From the NCBI GenBank assembly GCA_001247695.2, contig LGRX02035499.1, forward strand, positions 124,001 to 188,000: 64,000 nucleotides of DNA, written 5' to 3'. The notes beneath the pieces were generated by a model that did no database searches, was not told the origin of the DNA, and was given only the letters and a program-made list of their open reading frames with translations. The DNA comes from Cymbomonas tetramitiformis. Its lineage: Eukaryota; Chlorophyta; Pyramimonadophyceae; Pyramimonadales; Pyramimonadaceae. Both the position numbers and the translations under genes were made by a program. Shown piece by piece: positions 1-8,940 of the stretch. Numbering within the stretch: position 1 is the first letter of the stretch; each line of letters begins with the position of its first letter.

Positions 1-1
1 G

Positions 2-844
2 ATGCAGAGGCAGCAGGCAGAGGATCATCGACTGCTGCGTGCTGAGCTTCAACGTCAAGCACAGATCAACGTTGAGCTGGAGGCGAAGGTGGCAGCGAAG
101 CCTGGGACTTCTGACCCGGAATCCGCAGCCAAGTCCGCCGAGCAACTTCTGGAGAGAAGGAAGAAGCTGGACTACGTGCCAGCAGCCTCCGTCAACCCGT
201 TCCCACCGAGGCCGGCGACACTGACAACGAGGATGCCGCAGTTGTACGACCTGCACGGCAGCAAGACGTACGACGCGCTCTCCAAGAAGTCCAACTCTTC
301 GATGAAGTACGAGTGCATGGTTCTGGCTCCAGCGCTGTCTTACTTGCACGACGTGGTGAACGCGTGCAACCAGGCGTTGGACGAGAACGAAGACTGCGGA
401 TTGACGCTGAGAGACTGGCAAAAACACTGCCACGAAGTTACCAACTCGGTCCACGGCATTTATGCGTTGCTTTGCAACCGCTGGACGATGCTGGAACTGC
501 GCGGGCAGCTGGAGCAGGAGCCTGGTTCTTCGCAGCGTGGAGGATCAGACGCTCTACGCGCAAAGCTGCAGTTCGTGGAGGACAGGGTGTACCAGGCAGC
601 AGACGGCGTGGTGGCGGACGAGGTGTTGCAGCAATGGCTGAACGACTTCGACAAGAACCGCGGCAGGGCGATGCTGAACATCACGTCGAAGAACGCAGCG
701 AGCGCGGAAACGCGGGTTGTAAAAGATCCACGGGACCGCGACCGCTGGAAGGAGCGTAAGAACAAAGAGAAGGACGGTACGAAGCAGCCTACCGACAAAG
801 GCGGCGGCAAAGGCCGGGGCGGAAAGCCCGCGGCCGATGCGTGA
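2..844 (+). CDS. gag: Gag-like protein of I-1 (5' partial)
   Basis: At least 280 residues, open to the left edge, so the true start is probably outside the window. The N-terminal part is Gln/Glu-rich and probably coiled coil. A conserved block (about 58-125) contains a Tyr-Val-Pro motif, an NPFP motif, a Pro-Gln-Leu-Tyr-Asp-Leu segment, SKKSNSSMKYE and LAPALSY. The same block recurs in the gag genes of I-5, I-6 and I-3. A second block (VHGIYALLCNR, about 150-160) also recurs. The C-terminus is Lys/Gly-rich and basic, suiting nucleic-acid binding. No zinc knuckle is present, unlike the Gags of families III and IV. The TGA stop (842-844) shares its last A with the ATG of pol (844-846), an overlap that could permit termination-reinitiation. 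The structural role is inferred from position. Confidence 0.75.
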   Translation: MQRQQAEDHRLLRAELQRQAQINVELEAKVAAKPGTSDPESAAKSAEQLLERRKKLDYVPAASVNPFPPRPATLTTRMPQLYDLHGSKTYDALSKKSNSSMKYECMVLAPALSYLHDVVNACNQALDENEDCGLTLRDWQKHCHEVTNSVHGIYALLCNRWTMLELRGQLEQEPGSSQRGGSDALRAKLQFVEDRVYQAADGVVADEVLQQWLNDFDKNRGRAMLNITSKNAASAETRVVKDPRDRDRWKERKNKEKDGTKQPTDKGGGKGRGGKPAADA

Positions 845-2907
845 TGTGCGTGCCGCCACCCCGTCCAGCGCAACAGCCCTCTCCGGGAGCTGGACGGGGG
901 AAACTCACCGTGCAACAGCAGGTGAGACAGCGGAGGGGAGCATGGCGCGCGGCGGGCGCCAGTTCCGAGGTGATGCAATGGATTACTCACGGGGTGAAGT
1001 TGAGGTGGAAGCGCAAGCCTCCGCCTCCGTTCGACCACGGGGTGTCACTGAGGGATGCTACGCGGCAGCAGCAGGTGTGGCTGGACGCGGAGAAGGAGAG
1101 GCTGCTGGAGAAAGGTGCCTGGACGAGAGCGACGAGAAGATCTCACGTTTCTCGCGCTTTTCTAGTGCCAAAACCGGGTACGAACAAGTGGAGACTGGTG
1201 GTGGACTTCCGATGGCTGAACCAGTGGTATGTAAAAAATCGTGTGAAGATGGAGATGCTGAAGAAACTAAGGAGACTGGCGAAACCGGGCGACTGGTGCT
1301 TCAGCTTCGACCTCCAGGACGGTTTTCACGCGCTGGGAATCCACCCGGACTTCCAGAAGTTCATGCAGTTCGACCTGCAAGGGGACCTGCTTCAATGTTC
1401 AGCGATGCCGTTCGGATGGAGCGACGCTCCGAGAGTTTTCTGCAAGTTCGTACGCGTGATGGTGGAGGCTTTGCGTTCTCCACAGGCAGCGGAGGATCGC
1501 AGAGAAATCAAGAGACTGCGGGACGGTTCCGCAGTACGACAGCGATGGTCAGTCCGTCGCAGGACCGGTGGTGCTGGCGGGGACGCGAACCGTCACAGCG
1601 GAATGCGAGTACTACCGTACATGGACGATTTTCTGGTGCTGGTCGACTCTCAGCGAGATGGCTTTCTGCGTCGAGAAAAAGTTCAACTGGTGCTTCATCG
1701 ACTTGGCCTACGGCGGAACGAGAAGAAGGGCCACTGGGAGCCTACGCAGGTGGTGGAGCACCTCGGGCTGGAGGTGGACCTGAAGCTGGGACAATTCCGT
1801 GTGACAGAACGACGGGTGCACAAAATCCACACCAAGGCGAAGGAGATCCTGTGCGACGCAGCGAGAAATCGGAGGTGGATTCCTGCCAGGAGACTGGCGT
1901 CCTTCACGGGACTCTGCCAATCCGTGTACTTGGCAGTACCAGCGGCGCGGCTCTACCTACGGGAGCTCTACTTCGTGCTGGCGGAGAAACGCAGCTGGGG
2001 AGCGAAGGTAAAAATCTCGCGTTCAGCTCGGGGGGACTTAGAATGGTGGTCCAGGCTGCCTGTGATGAGCAGGTGGAACGGGCGCAAGATCTGGAGATCC
2101 CCGACGAGAGCGAAGGTGCACACGGACTCTTCGATGACGGCGTGGGGAGGAGTGCTGAACCTGAAGTTCCCCGCGCGAGGTTTCTGGCCAGACGAGATGC
2201 GCTGCTGGCACATTACACACCTGGAGCTGGAGGCCGTGTACAAGACCGTACAGGCGTTCCTGCAGGAGCTGGAGGGCAAGGTCGTACGGCTCTACTGCGA
2301 CAACCAGGCGGTGGTGGCGATGCTGTCACACTTCACCTCCAGAAACCCGGACCTGATGAGGAGAATGAGGAGACTCTGGCTGCTACTGGATCTGCACGAC
2401 ATCGAGTTGCAGGCTCGGTACATCCGCAGCGAGGCCAACGTGTGGGCCGACAACCTTTCGCGTTGCGAGGATTTGGACGACTGGAGGCTGAATCGGGACT
2501 GGTTCGTGTGGGCCAACAAGCAGTGGGGGCCCTACACAGTCGACCGGTTCGCTTCCGAGATCTCCGCGCAGCTTCCTCGGTACTACGCTGCGTGGAAAGA
2601 CCCGAAGTGCGAAGGTGTGGACTCTCTGACGTACGACTGGCGGGGGGAGAACAATTGGGTGAACCCCCCGTGGGCGCTGCTGGACGAGGTGGCGCACAAG
2701 CTGCGGGAGGAGGGGGCCGCTGCTACGGTGGTGGCTCCGTACTGGCCGGGACAGTCCTGGTTCAGGGAGCTGGAAGCCCTGGCCACCGAGGTGGTGATCA
2801 TGCCACGGCGCAGGGACCTGTTCACTCCGAGCAGGCTGGGAGGGTCCGAGCTGCTCGGGCCCTCAAAATGGGACGCTGTGATGTTCTTCATCGAGGCGCG
2901 CCCGTGA
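844..2907 (+). CDS. pol: Pol of I-1: RT, RNase H and Dam-like methyltransferase-like domain
   Basis: 687 residues. The RT palm has the first Asp motif FSFDLQDGFHALG and the catalytic YMDD at residues 259-262 (DNA 1618-1629). RNase H follows with HTDSSMTAWGG, LELEAVYK, YCDNQAVVAML and YIRSEANVWADNLSR, giving the expected D-E-D-D series. The C-terminal domain contains TVDRFASE, YDWRGENNWVNPPW and VVAPYWPG; NPPW (607-610) resembles the catalytic motif of adenine-N6 methyltransferases, and a Dam-like domain in this position is known from DIRS/PAT elements. I chose ATG 844 because pol of I-5, I-3 and I-6 also begins at an ATG next to the gag stop, with Met-Cys in I-5 and I-6. The protein would copy element RNA into DNA. 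No break is visible. Confidence 0.9.
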   Translation: MCVPPPRPAQQPSPGAGRGKLTVQQQVRQRRGAWRAAGASSEVMQWITHGVKLRWKRKPPPPFDHGVSLRDATRQQQVWLDAEKERLLEKGAWTRATRRSHVSRAFLVPKPGTNKWRLVVDFRWLNQWYVKNRVKMEMLKKLRRLAKPGDWCFSFDLQDGFHALGIHPDFQKFMQFDLQGDLLQCSAMPFGWSDAPRVFCKFVRVMVEALRSPQAAEDRREIKRLRDGSAVRQRWSVRRRTGGAGGDANRHSGMRVLPYMDDFLVLVDSQRDGFLRREKVQLVLHRLGLRRNEKKGHWEPTQVVEHLGLEVDLKLGQFRVTERRVHKIHTKAKEILCDAARNRRWIPARRLASFTGLCQSVYLAVPAARLYLRELYFVLAEKRSWGAKVKISRSARGDLEWWSRLPVMSRWNGRKIWRSPTRAKVHTDSSMTAWGGVLNLKFPARGFWPDEMRCWHITHLELEAVYKTVQAFLQELEGKVVRLYCDNQAVVAMLSHFTSRNPDLMRRMRRLWLLLDLHDIELQARYIRSEANVWADNLSRCEDLDDWRLNRDWFVWANKQWGPYTVDRFASEISAQLPRYYAAWKDPKCEGVDSLTYDWRGENNWVNPPWALLDEVAHKLREEGAAATVVAPYWPGQSWFRELEALATEVVIMPRRRDLFTPSRLGGSELLGPSKWDAVMFFIEARP

Positions 2908-4268
2908 GTTACTACGCTGCTGAAGTACGAAGAAGCTCTGCTACGAGTACGACAGCAAGCAAGGTGACCGTGGGTACGAGAATCGAGGTGTTCTGGGAGG
3001 ACGATGACTGCTTCTACCCGGGTGTGGTGAAGGAGTTCAACGAGGACGGGAAGGCGCACGTGCTGTACGACGACGGCGACGAGGAGACGCTAGACTTGTC
3101 CGAAGAGAACTTCAAAATCATCAACAGCACGGACGAGACAACAGACGCGGACGGCGAGAACACCGAGCGGAGCAGCGGAGGCAACTACGAAGAGTACAAG
3201 CGCGGTGGTGCTGTACAAAATTTCCTCACGCGCTCACTTTGTGAGCGGTGGAGGGGTGAGTTGGGACCTTCCCGGCTCACCGAACTGGCGGTGTCGATGC
3301 AGCAAAAGGCACTGCTGGACACGACGAAGGACAACTACGGACCGAAGGCACGGCGATTCATTTTATTTTGTGAGCTGCACCAACGGCCGTGGCTGCCAGC
3401 GTCGGAGGCGACTGTGTTGCTGTACATCGCCTCTCTGTTGGAGGACGGGAACATCCAGTCGGCATCATTGCAGCCGTACCTGTCCGCCATCAACAACTAC
3501 CACGAGGACCTTGGTCATCCTGGACCAGCGAAGGGGCGCTCTGTGACCCGAGCTGTGAAGGGGATGGCGACCATCCAGGCGGAGCTGGCCGTGCAGGAGC
3601 AGAACATCGAGACCCAGCGGACGTGGCTGCCAGCAGCACACGTACGACGGGTGCACGAGGCAGCGCTGAAGTTAAATCCGAGATCGCCTGAGGAGCTGCA
3701 GCTACTGCGAGCCTTTACCTACGTGGTGGTGGCCTTCGTGACCTTCGGCAGACCGGACACGGGGACCTCGTTGTCACGGCAGCACGTTCATTGTGGCGAC
3801 GATGAGTTCTCAGTGGTGCTGCTGAAGGAGAAGGGACGGCGACACCATCGAGTGAAGCGACGCCTTACGATCCCCTGGAAGGGGGTGGCTCTGTTGAAGG
3901 AGCTGATCGAGCACTGGGAGTTCTACCGTGACACAGCTTGGAGCATTTCTGCGAAGACTCAACCTGACGGCTACTGGCTGCTACCCGAGGACCCGAAGAA
4001 CTTCAAGGCTTCCGTGGCAAACGACTGGATTGGTCTAGCTCTCAGCGAGCTGGACTGCAGACCTCCTGAAGGAGGTCACTTTTCTGCACACAGCACCCGG
4101 AAGGGTGCCACGACGTGTGCTCGAGCTGTGGGTGTTACAATGGAGAAAGTGTGCTTCCTGGGAGGCTGGTCACAGTTCTCTTCGGCAGTGCAACACTACA
4201 TCGACCCGACAGCTCTGAGGGACACAGACATGGACTACTACTTCGCTTGGTTAACATGGTCACAGTGA
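2868..4268 (+). CDS. Tudor-like domain fused to tyrosine recombinase (I-1)
   Basis: About 466 residues from ATG 2868, which overlaps the pol end by 40 nt in the -1 frame; initiation here is not proven. DNA 2964-3120 encodes a Tudor/Agenet-like fold signature: RIEVFW, then FYPGVV, then VLYDDGDEE and LDL, as in chromatin-binding Tudor domains. The recombinase follows: an N-terminal SAM-like core-binding region (KALLDTTKDNYGPKARRF to AINNYHEDLG) and a catalytic domain with Arg in FGRPDTG (about 295), HSTR (408-411), GGW and the Tyr nucleophile in HYIDP (about 444). The R-HxxR-W-Y set is complete. Its role is to recombine circular cDNA into the genome. Whether the Tudor part guides integration to marked chromatin is an inference. 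Confidence 0.85.
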   Translation: MGRCDVLHRGAPVSYYAAEVRRSSATSTTASKVTVGTRIEVFWEDDDCFYPGVVKEFNEDGKAHVLYDDGDEETLDLSEENFKIINSTDETTDADGENTERSSGGNYEEYKRGGAVQNFLTRSLCERWRGELGPSRLTELAVSMQQKALLDTTKDNYGPKARRFILFCELHQRPWLPASEATVLLYIASLLEDGNIQSASLQPYLSAINNYHEDLGHPGPAKGRSVTRAVKGMATIQAELAVQEQNIETQRTWLPAAHVRRVHEAALKLNPRSPEELQLLRAFTYVVVAFVTFGRPDTGTSLSRQHVHCGDDEFSVVLLKEKGRRHHRVKRRLTIPWKGVALLKELIEHWEFYRDTAWSISAKTQPDGYWLLPEDPKNFKASVANDWIGLALSELDCRPPEGGHFSAHSTRKGATTCARAVGVTMEKVCFLGGWSQFSSAVQHYIDPTALRDTDMDYYFAWLTWSQ

Positions 4269-4318
4269 CAGAGATCAGATTTCTTGTGTGTGCCTCACAG
4301 TTTCATCTTTGGTTTCAT

Positions 4319-4705
4319 GGCAAATGAGGATTCGAGCAAAAGAGAAATGTTCAAATTGGAGTGCAACAGAATTTTTGTGGTTTCAGACTTTCAGAATCCG
4401 TGACTCCTGCTGCAGTAGAGCCGAATGACACATGTAGCTCCGTGACACAAACAGGATGTACAAGTAGCCACGAAGCGACACGCCTGTTCAGCTCTGTTCC
4501 TTTTGCTCTTCCCACCGCTCCCGACCCAGAGGACTCTTTCCTTTTGGTGACGTGCACAGACAGTCTGGACATCTCATCAAAAACATGAATTTAGAAAGCA
4601 TGTAAAAAGCACAAAATGCATTTTAAACACTTTACAAAATCATTTTAATGAAATGTATTGCAGTGCCTGCCTTTGGCAAATGAGGATTCGAGCAAAAGAG
4701 AAATG
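4319..4705 (+). repeat. B1-A2-B2 3' terminal block of I-1
   Basis: B1 4319-4349 and B2 4675-4705 are the same 31 bases, ending in GAAATG. A2 starts at 4350 (TTCAAATTGG) and includes the family signature CTCTGTTCCTTTTGC near 4494. The A1 partner is outside the window. No gene lies in the block. Confidence 0.8.
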
Positions 4706-6078
4706 AGAAGTACACCCGGGCAGCGGACGAGTTGTTGGAGTCTGTGGGCGCTGGTGGCTCTGTGTCACGACGGGGCTTGGCTGCGGTGGTGGGCAAGTTC
4801 CAGTTCTTGGCCCCGTTGGTCAAAAGGGGTCAGAACCTCTTGGCACCCATTTATCGGGCTCGGGACTCCTTCAGGGAGCCCTTCGTGTCGGAATGGGACC
4901 CTGGTCGGCAGTGGGGCCCCGATGTGGAGGTTCAGATGGATGCTGCAGCCGGTGATGGTGTGCGGATGTTCTCTGAGGCCCTCCGCCGGGACCCTCTTCG
5001 ACGTTACTACCTATACGAGGGGAGCCCAGAGCTCTCGGGATGGTGGACTGGCCGTCACAGTGGTGACCGGCAGTATCTTCCCGAGCATTGGGCTACCCCG
5101 GAGGGGGTGCCTGCTCCGGTGATGGACGCCTCGGGCTGGCAAGGTGGCATTGCCTTGGAGGACTGGAGGCACATCGTCGACTTTCCCGAGCATGAGAGGG
5201 CTCCGCACAAGAGTTCCAACTTCCGGGAAGCCAGTACGGCGGCTTCGGCAGTTGAGCTGCTCGGTCCGTCACATCGGGGTGGTCGTCTCCTCTTGCGGAC
5301 GGACAACACCACCACGATGAGTTTGGTGAACAAGCAAGGCACCATGGTGCCGGACCTGTGGCCAGTCGGCCAGCGGATGTTTCAGGCTGCAGCTCAGTAC
5401 GACCTGGACTTGGCTGCAGAGCACATCCTGGGTGTAGAGAATGGTCTCTCCGATGGTCTCTCCCGTTATGTCCGGCGGAAGGACTACTCGGACTGGCAGT
5501 ACAGGAGGGATGAGTTTGAATCCATCCAGAACTTACTCACTGCTCCGTTCACGCTGGATGGTGGTGCCGACCCGGTGGGCACCAATGCACACTTGCCTCG
5601 TTATCGTTCGGTGGTGGACAGCTTCACGGGCCGTCCGGTGGATGGGGAGCATGTGTATTCCAACCCGGATTATGCTATCATTCGGGAGTACTTGGAGCAC
5701 TTCCTCAGGTGCCAGAGGCAGTCCCCGGGCACTACTTCGGGGACGTTCGTGTTGCCGGTTTGGGACACTTATGACTGGTGGCCGTTGCTTAAGGAGGCTC
5801 ACCTTCTCCGTCTGTATCCTGCTCGTTCTGACCTGTTCACGTCGCCTGAGTGGAGGCAGTTGGGCGCTGGGGATGGCACTTATGCCTTCGGCAGTGCTCG
5901 GGCGTTTCGTGGGTCGACTCATTGGCCAGTGGTTGTGGTGCACTTTCCCCCATTGTTGCCTGGTAGGAGCGACCGTACGGCTGCTGAGGGAGCTGGTGCA
6001 CCACCTTCACTTCGAGCTCGGAAGTCCGTGCCAGTGCTTACGGGGGACCCAGCACGTGACCGTGTCAAAATCATCTAG
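4706..6078 (+). pseudogene. pol: Pol of II-1, C-terminal part: RNase H and methyltransferase-like region
   Basis: The frame is open from the first base after I-1 (EKYTRAADELLESVG) to TAG at 6078. It lacks its own start because I-1 separates it from the RT palm. RNase H residues are visible: the DASGWQGG Asp, the Glu in the REASTAASAVELLG segment, RTDNTTTMS and ILGVENGLSDGLSR. After this comes the region equivalent to the methyltransferase-like domain (HVYSNPDYAIIREYLEHFLRC, then FVLPVWD and RSDLFTSPE). The NPPW-type motif is replaced by SNPD, so methyltransfer activity is doubtful. The block GTHWPVVVVH-like ending matches families III to V. Confidence 0.75.
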
Positions 6079-6154
6079 AATCGATTAAATCAAATAATTC
6101 GTGTCATTCTTTTTCAGAGCCGACTGTCATATCTTTGTATAATTTTTCATAAGC

Positions 6155-6225
6155 GAACCAAGGGGGAATCAAACCCACCGTCCACAGATGACCGGATTGT
6201 TGTGCTATCACTGCACCATTGGTTC
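6155..6225 (-). tRNA. tRNA-like sequence between pol and recombinase of II-1
   Basis: Read on the minus strand, 71 bases begin with GAACCAA and end with TTGGTTC, a perfect 7-bp acceptor stem. A GTGC/GCAC D-stem with an AGTGATA loop and a GTGGG/CCCCC T-stem with loop TTTGATT follow in the correct spacing. The internal promoter boxes A and B are recognisable. The anticodon stem pairs poorly, so the amino-acid identity cannot be assigned. It could be a decayed tRNA, a tRNA-derived SINE head or a remnant used by the element. No T-run terminator is seen just downstream. Confidence 0.4.
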
Positions 6226-6427
6226 TTTATATACATAGATAAATCCATCATCACTGTCCTTATGGGAGCAGCACTCAATTTTTTCATTACGACCCTTTCA
6301 GATCTCAGTCTTCCGATTCTTCAGTCTTCCTCTTCATCTTGGCACAATACAACCTGTAGGCTTATGTCTCGTGTGTCACCGGCTTCTGTGCCGAGTATGC
6401 GCCGGTGTTGATGGCGGACTCACTGGT

Positions 6428-7600
6428 ATGGTCTGCTGTATGGACGGCTGGCTACTGTCAGCGGGCTGGGGCACGAATGGTGACGGGCTTGCTCGGTTGG
6501 TGACGGGCTTGCTGGCCTTGCGGACCCGGCCGGCTACGGATGTTGTGCATGCCCGTGGGGTTTGGGACATGTCCTTCTTCCTCGGGCACTTTGGGGGGAC
6601 TACGTTACCGGCCACCCCTGAGGATGTGCTTGGGTATGTGGGCTATGCGGTGGAGCTTCGTGAGTTCCGTCTCGATTCGTCTACCGTGAGGACGTACCTC
6701 TCGGGGGTTTCGGCGTGGCACTCGGAGTTGGGTGAGATGTTGCGGTTGTGCGGTATCCGTGACGGTGCTGGCCAGCCTTGCGTCATCTCCAATCCGTGTA
6801 AGTCCTCCTTGGTGCTCGGTTTGCTCAAGGTCTTGGACAAGTACTACAAGAAGCCTTCGAAGGCGAAGTCGTGTTGGACTCTCGTTCAGTGGGTGACCAT
6901 CTTCCGTTACGGCTTCGTGGTGGCAGCTCGGCATGGCAGGCACAACAGGCTTCTGTTTGTGTTCTGCACCGTGGGCTGCCTCCGTCCGACGGGGACGAGG
7001 TACTTGAGAGTGTTCTACCGGCTCACTCGTGCCGGTACTGGTGTGTCCATCGAGTTCTATTCGCCTGCGGATGTCACTATCCCGCATGTCGTGGTGGTCC
7101 GGGGGGACGGAAACCTCCGGCCCTACGTGCGGGGGCGCTTGCAGCGGGACACGAACGTGGATGCACGGAAGCCCCGGTTCTTCTATCTCCCTGAGCATAT
7201 CCCGGGGCTCTGCTGCTCTCCGGTGGCTTTGTTCGAGGACTACGTGCTTCGGAAGAGGGTGCCCTCCGGTGGCCTGTTGTTTGCGGCTCCTAAGGGCGCC
7301 TCTGGATGGTACCCGGGGCCCTACATGGGTCACGGTGGGGCCTTCGTGCGGGCCTATGGCCGTGCCTACCCGACTGCTCGGGATGGGCATTTGTATGGCG
7401 GCGGCAGTGCCCGGAAGTCCCTTGGCCAGTGGCTGTGGACGTACGGGTGGGCCAGCCGCATGATTTCTGATGTTGGGGGTTGGTACACCCCCAAGACTGC
7501 TATGGACCTGTATTTCACCACACACCGCACTACCATTTTGCAGGCACTAGGGCAGCTTGGCAGCTCGACTCCGTTGGTGACGGTGTCTCATTTGCGTTGA
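6428..7600 (+). CDS. Tyrosine recombinase of family II
   Basis: 390 residues from ATG 6428, chosen as the first ATG before conserved sequence. The N-terminal half has the core-binding region (VRTYLSGVSAWHSELG) and an NPCKSSLVLGLLKVLDKYYKK helix. Catalytic features are Arg in GCLRPTGTRYLR, then GGGSARKSLGQ in place of HxxR, GGWYTPKTA and the Tyr in MDLYF. The His of HxxR is therefore replaced by Gly, although Arg, Trp and Tyr remain. No Tudor domain precedes it. The frame continues without another stop after the TGA to 7870. It should integrate family II cDNA, but activity is uncertain. Confidence 0.75.
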   Translation: MVCCMDGWLLSAGWGTNGDGLARLVTGLLALRTRPATDVVHARGVWDMSFFLGHFGGTTLPATPEDVLGYVGYAVELREFRLDSSTVRTYLSGVSAWHSELGEMLRLCGIRDGAGQPCVISNPCKSSLVLGLLKVLDKYYKKPSKAKSCWTLVQWVTIFRYGFVVAARHGRHNRLLFVFCTVGCLRPTGTRYLRVFYRLTRAGTGVSIEFYSPADVTIPHVVVVRGDGNLRPYVRGRLQRDTNVDARKPRFFYLPEHIPGLCCSPVALFEDYVLRKRVPSGGLLFAAPKGASGWYPGPYMGHGGAFVRAYGRAYPTARDGHLYGGGSARKSLGQWLWTYGWASRMISDVGGWYTPKTAMDLYFTTHRTTILQALGQLGSSTPLVTVSHLR

Positions 7601-7870
7601 GGTGCAAGGCAGTACGAGCAGGTGTGGCCGCCGGGGCTGGAGTCCCTGGTGCGGGCGGCCCTGTCAGCAGTTGGTGGAGAAGTGCAGAGCATGTCGGTGG
7701 GGGGATACTATCTGTGTAACCCGTATCGTATGGCTATGGCTACGGACTTGCCGGCTGGTGACACTGACTCGGATGACGTGGTGTCCTCGTGTGACTGTTC
7801 TGAGTGCCGTGCCGAGATGGACAGCTGGGGTTCGTGTAGTGGCAGTGACTTTGACGACGGTTACTTTTAG
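7601..7870 (+). other. In-frame extension after the family II recombinase stop
   Basis: After TGA 7598-7600 the same frame stays open for 89 codons to TAG 7868-7870. The encoded tail is acidic and Ser/Cys-rich (DTDSDDVVSSCDCSECRAEM, then SGSDFDDGYF). The stop could be a CGA-to-TGA mutation, a readthrough site, or the genuine end followed by chance coding. No similarity is recognised. Confidence 0.35.
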
Positions 7871-8940
7871 TGTGCTTGTTCCGTCACCCTTTGTCTTACA
7901 GTGCAGAGATGGTGAGACAGCTTGACCTTGCTGAACTGCATTCAGCTTGGTCCTGCTATTTGGGGTTACGGATTACAGCACACCGTCGATTGTAATCACA
8001 TTGGTACAGATGTATTGTTTCATTGCACAGAATCCTTGTTTGTTGGCACAGACTCGTTCGTTCGTGACACAGAATCATTCGGCCACCGACAACTTGCAAT
8101 ATTGTTTTGGAAAAGAGATTGATGCATAGAAATGTGCAAGAGCCAGGGCTGCTGAGATCTTTGTTCCATTCCTAGTAAGGGGTGACGGACGGTGTGCAGG
8201 AGCCAGAGCTGACTGACGGCGTGATGGCGCGGGGTGATCTGAGCTGTGCAAGAGCCAGGACTGGCTGACGGTGTGCACGAGTCAGGACTGACTGACGGCG
8301 TGATGGCACGGGTGCGCTGATCTAACGTGGATCCAGGGCTGACGATGTGCAGCATCTGCATTGACGGCGTAATGGCGCGGGGTGGGCTGATCTGTGCAGG
8401 AGCCGAGGCCAGCTGGCAGTATGAAGGATGTGACGCTTTTGACGATGTGATGACATGGTGTGGGCTCAGGTGTGCAGGGGCCCATGCCCCTACCGTTCAC
8501 TGCATCGTGCCGTGGGGGTTACAGTGCATCTGCAGCATCTGTGACCTTGGGCCACAGCGCACCCCCGTCGTTCATTTACCACATCCTGCCCAGAGCCGCG
8601 CAATGCAATATCTCTGCTAATTGATGTATCGTACGCCGAGGGCCCACGGGTGGAGAGAGCATTGCCCTTGCCATTCACTGCATTCTGCCTAAGGGGGCAC
8701 AGTGTACTCTCCCAGCCATTTACAGCATTCTTTGTGTACAGGGGCTACCAACAGCGCACTGCCCCTGCCATTCACCGCATCGCGCTCTGGGTGGCATAAT
8801 GTACCCTACTAAAACCCTACATATGGCATAATGTACTGGCCCTTCCATTCCATGCATCGTACCTTGGGGGGCGCAGTGCCCCTACCATTTACTGCATGGT
8901 GGGTGAGCATTTAAGTGCACACTCGGCTGCACCTTGCAAG
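7871..8940. other. Non-coding, degenerate repeats
   Basis: No credible gene. 8020-8080 has repeats of CACAGAATC-like words. 8160-8340 holds degenerate copies of a unit with GTGCA(A/G)GAGCCAGG and CTGACGGCGTGATGGC. 8480-8900 repeats words such as CATTCACTGCAT. The short frames here are repeat by-products. Confidence 0.5.

Larger units (their letters stand above)
1..4705 (+). mobile_element. I-1: PAT-like YR retroelement, 5' end outside the window
   Basis: Three consecutive genes (gag, RT/RNase H/methyltransferase-like pol, Tudor-tyrosine recombinase) are followed by a B1-A2-B2 terminal block ending at 4705. B1 (4319-4349) and B2 (4675-4705) are identical 31-bp direct repeats. This organisation and the domain set are typical of PAT-like elements. 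All three reading frames are open where visible. The A1 repeat and gag 5' end lie left of base 1. Just after B2 the sequence continues in the middle of a family II pol frame, so I-1 was inserted into that gene. Confidence 0.85.
4706..7870 (+). mobile_element. II-1: family II YR retroelement, 5' part displaced by I-1
   Basis: A pol frame opens immediately at the I-1 junction and is followed by a tyrosine-recombinase gene. Gag and the RT palm are absent and would lie left of I-1, outside the window. I could not find split direct repeats for this copy, so the 3' end is uncertain; 7870 is only the end of the last open frame. Confidence 0.65.

Noticed and set aside
837..2907. A 690-codon open frame overlapping pol of I-1 in the -1 frame (also 21856-23029 in I-5)
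   Set aside because: The pol gene rarely uses T in the third codon position, and stops in the -1 frame must begin with that base, so long open shadow frames are expected. The Arg/Gly-rich product matches nothing recognised.
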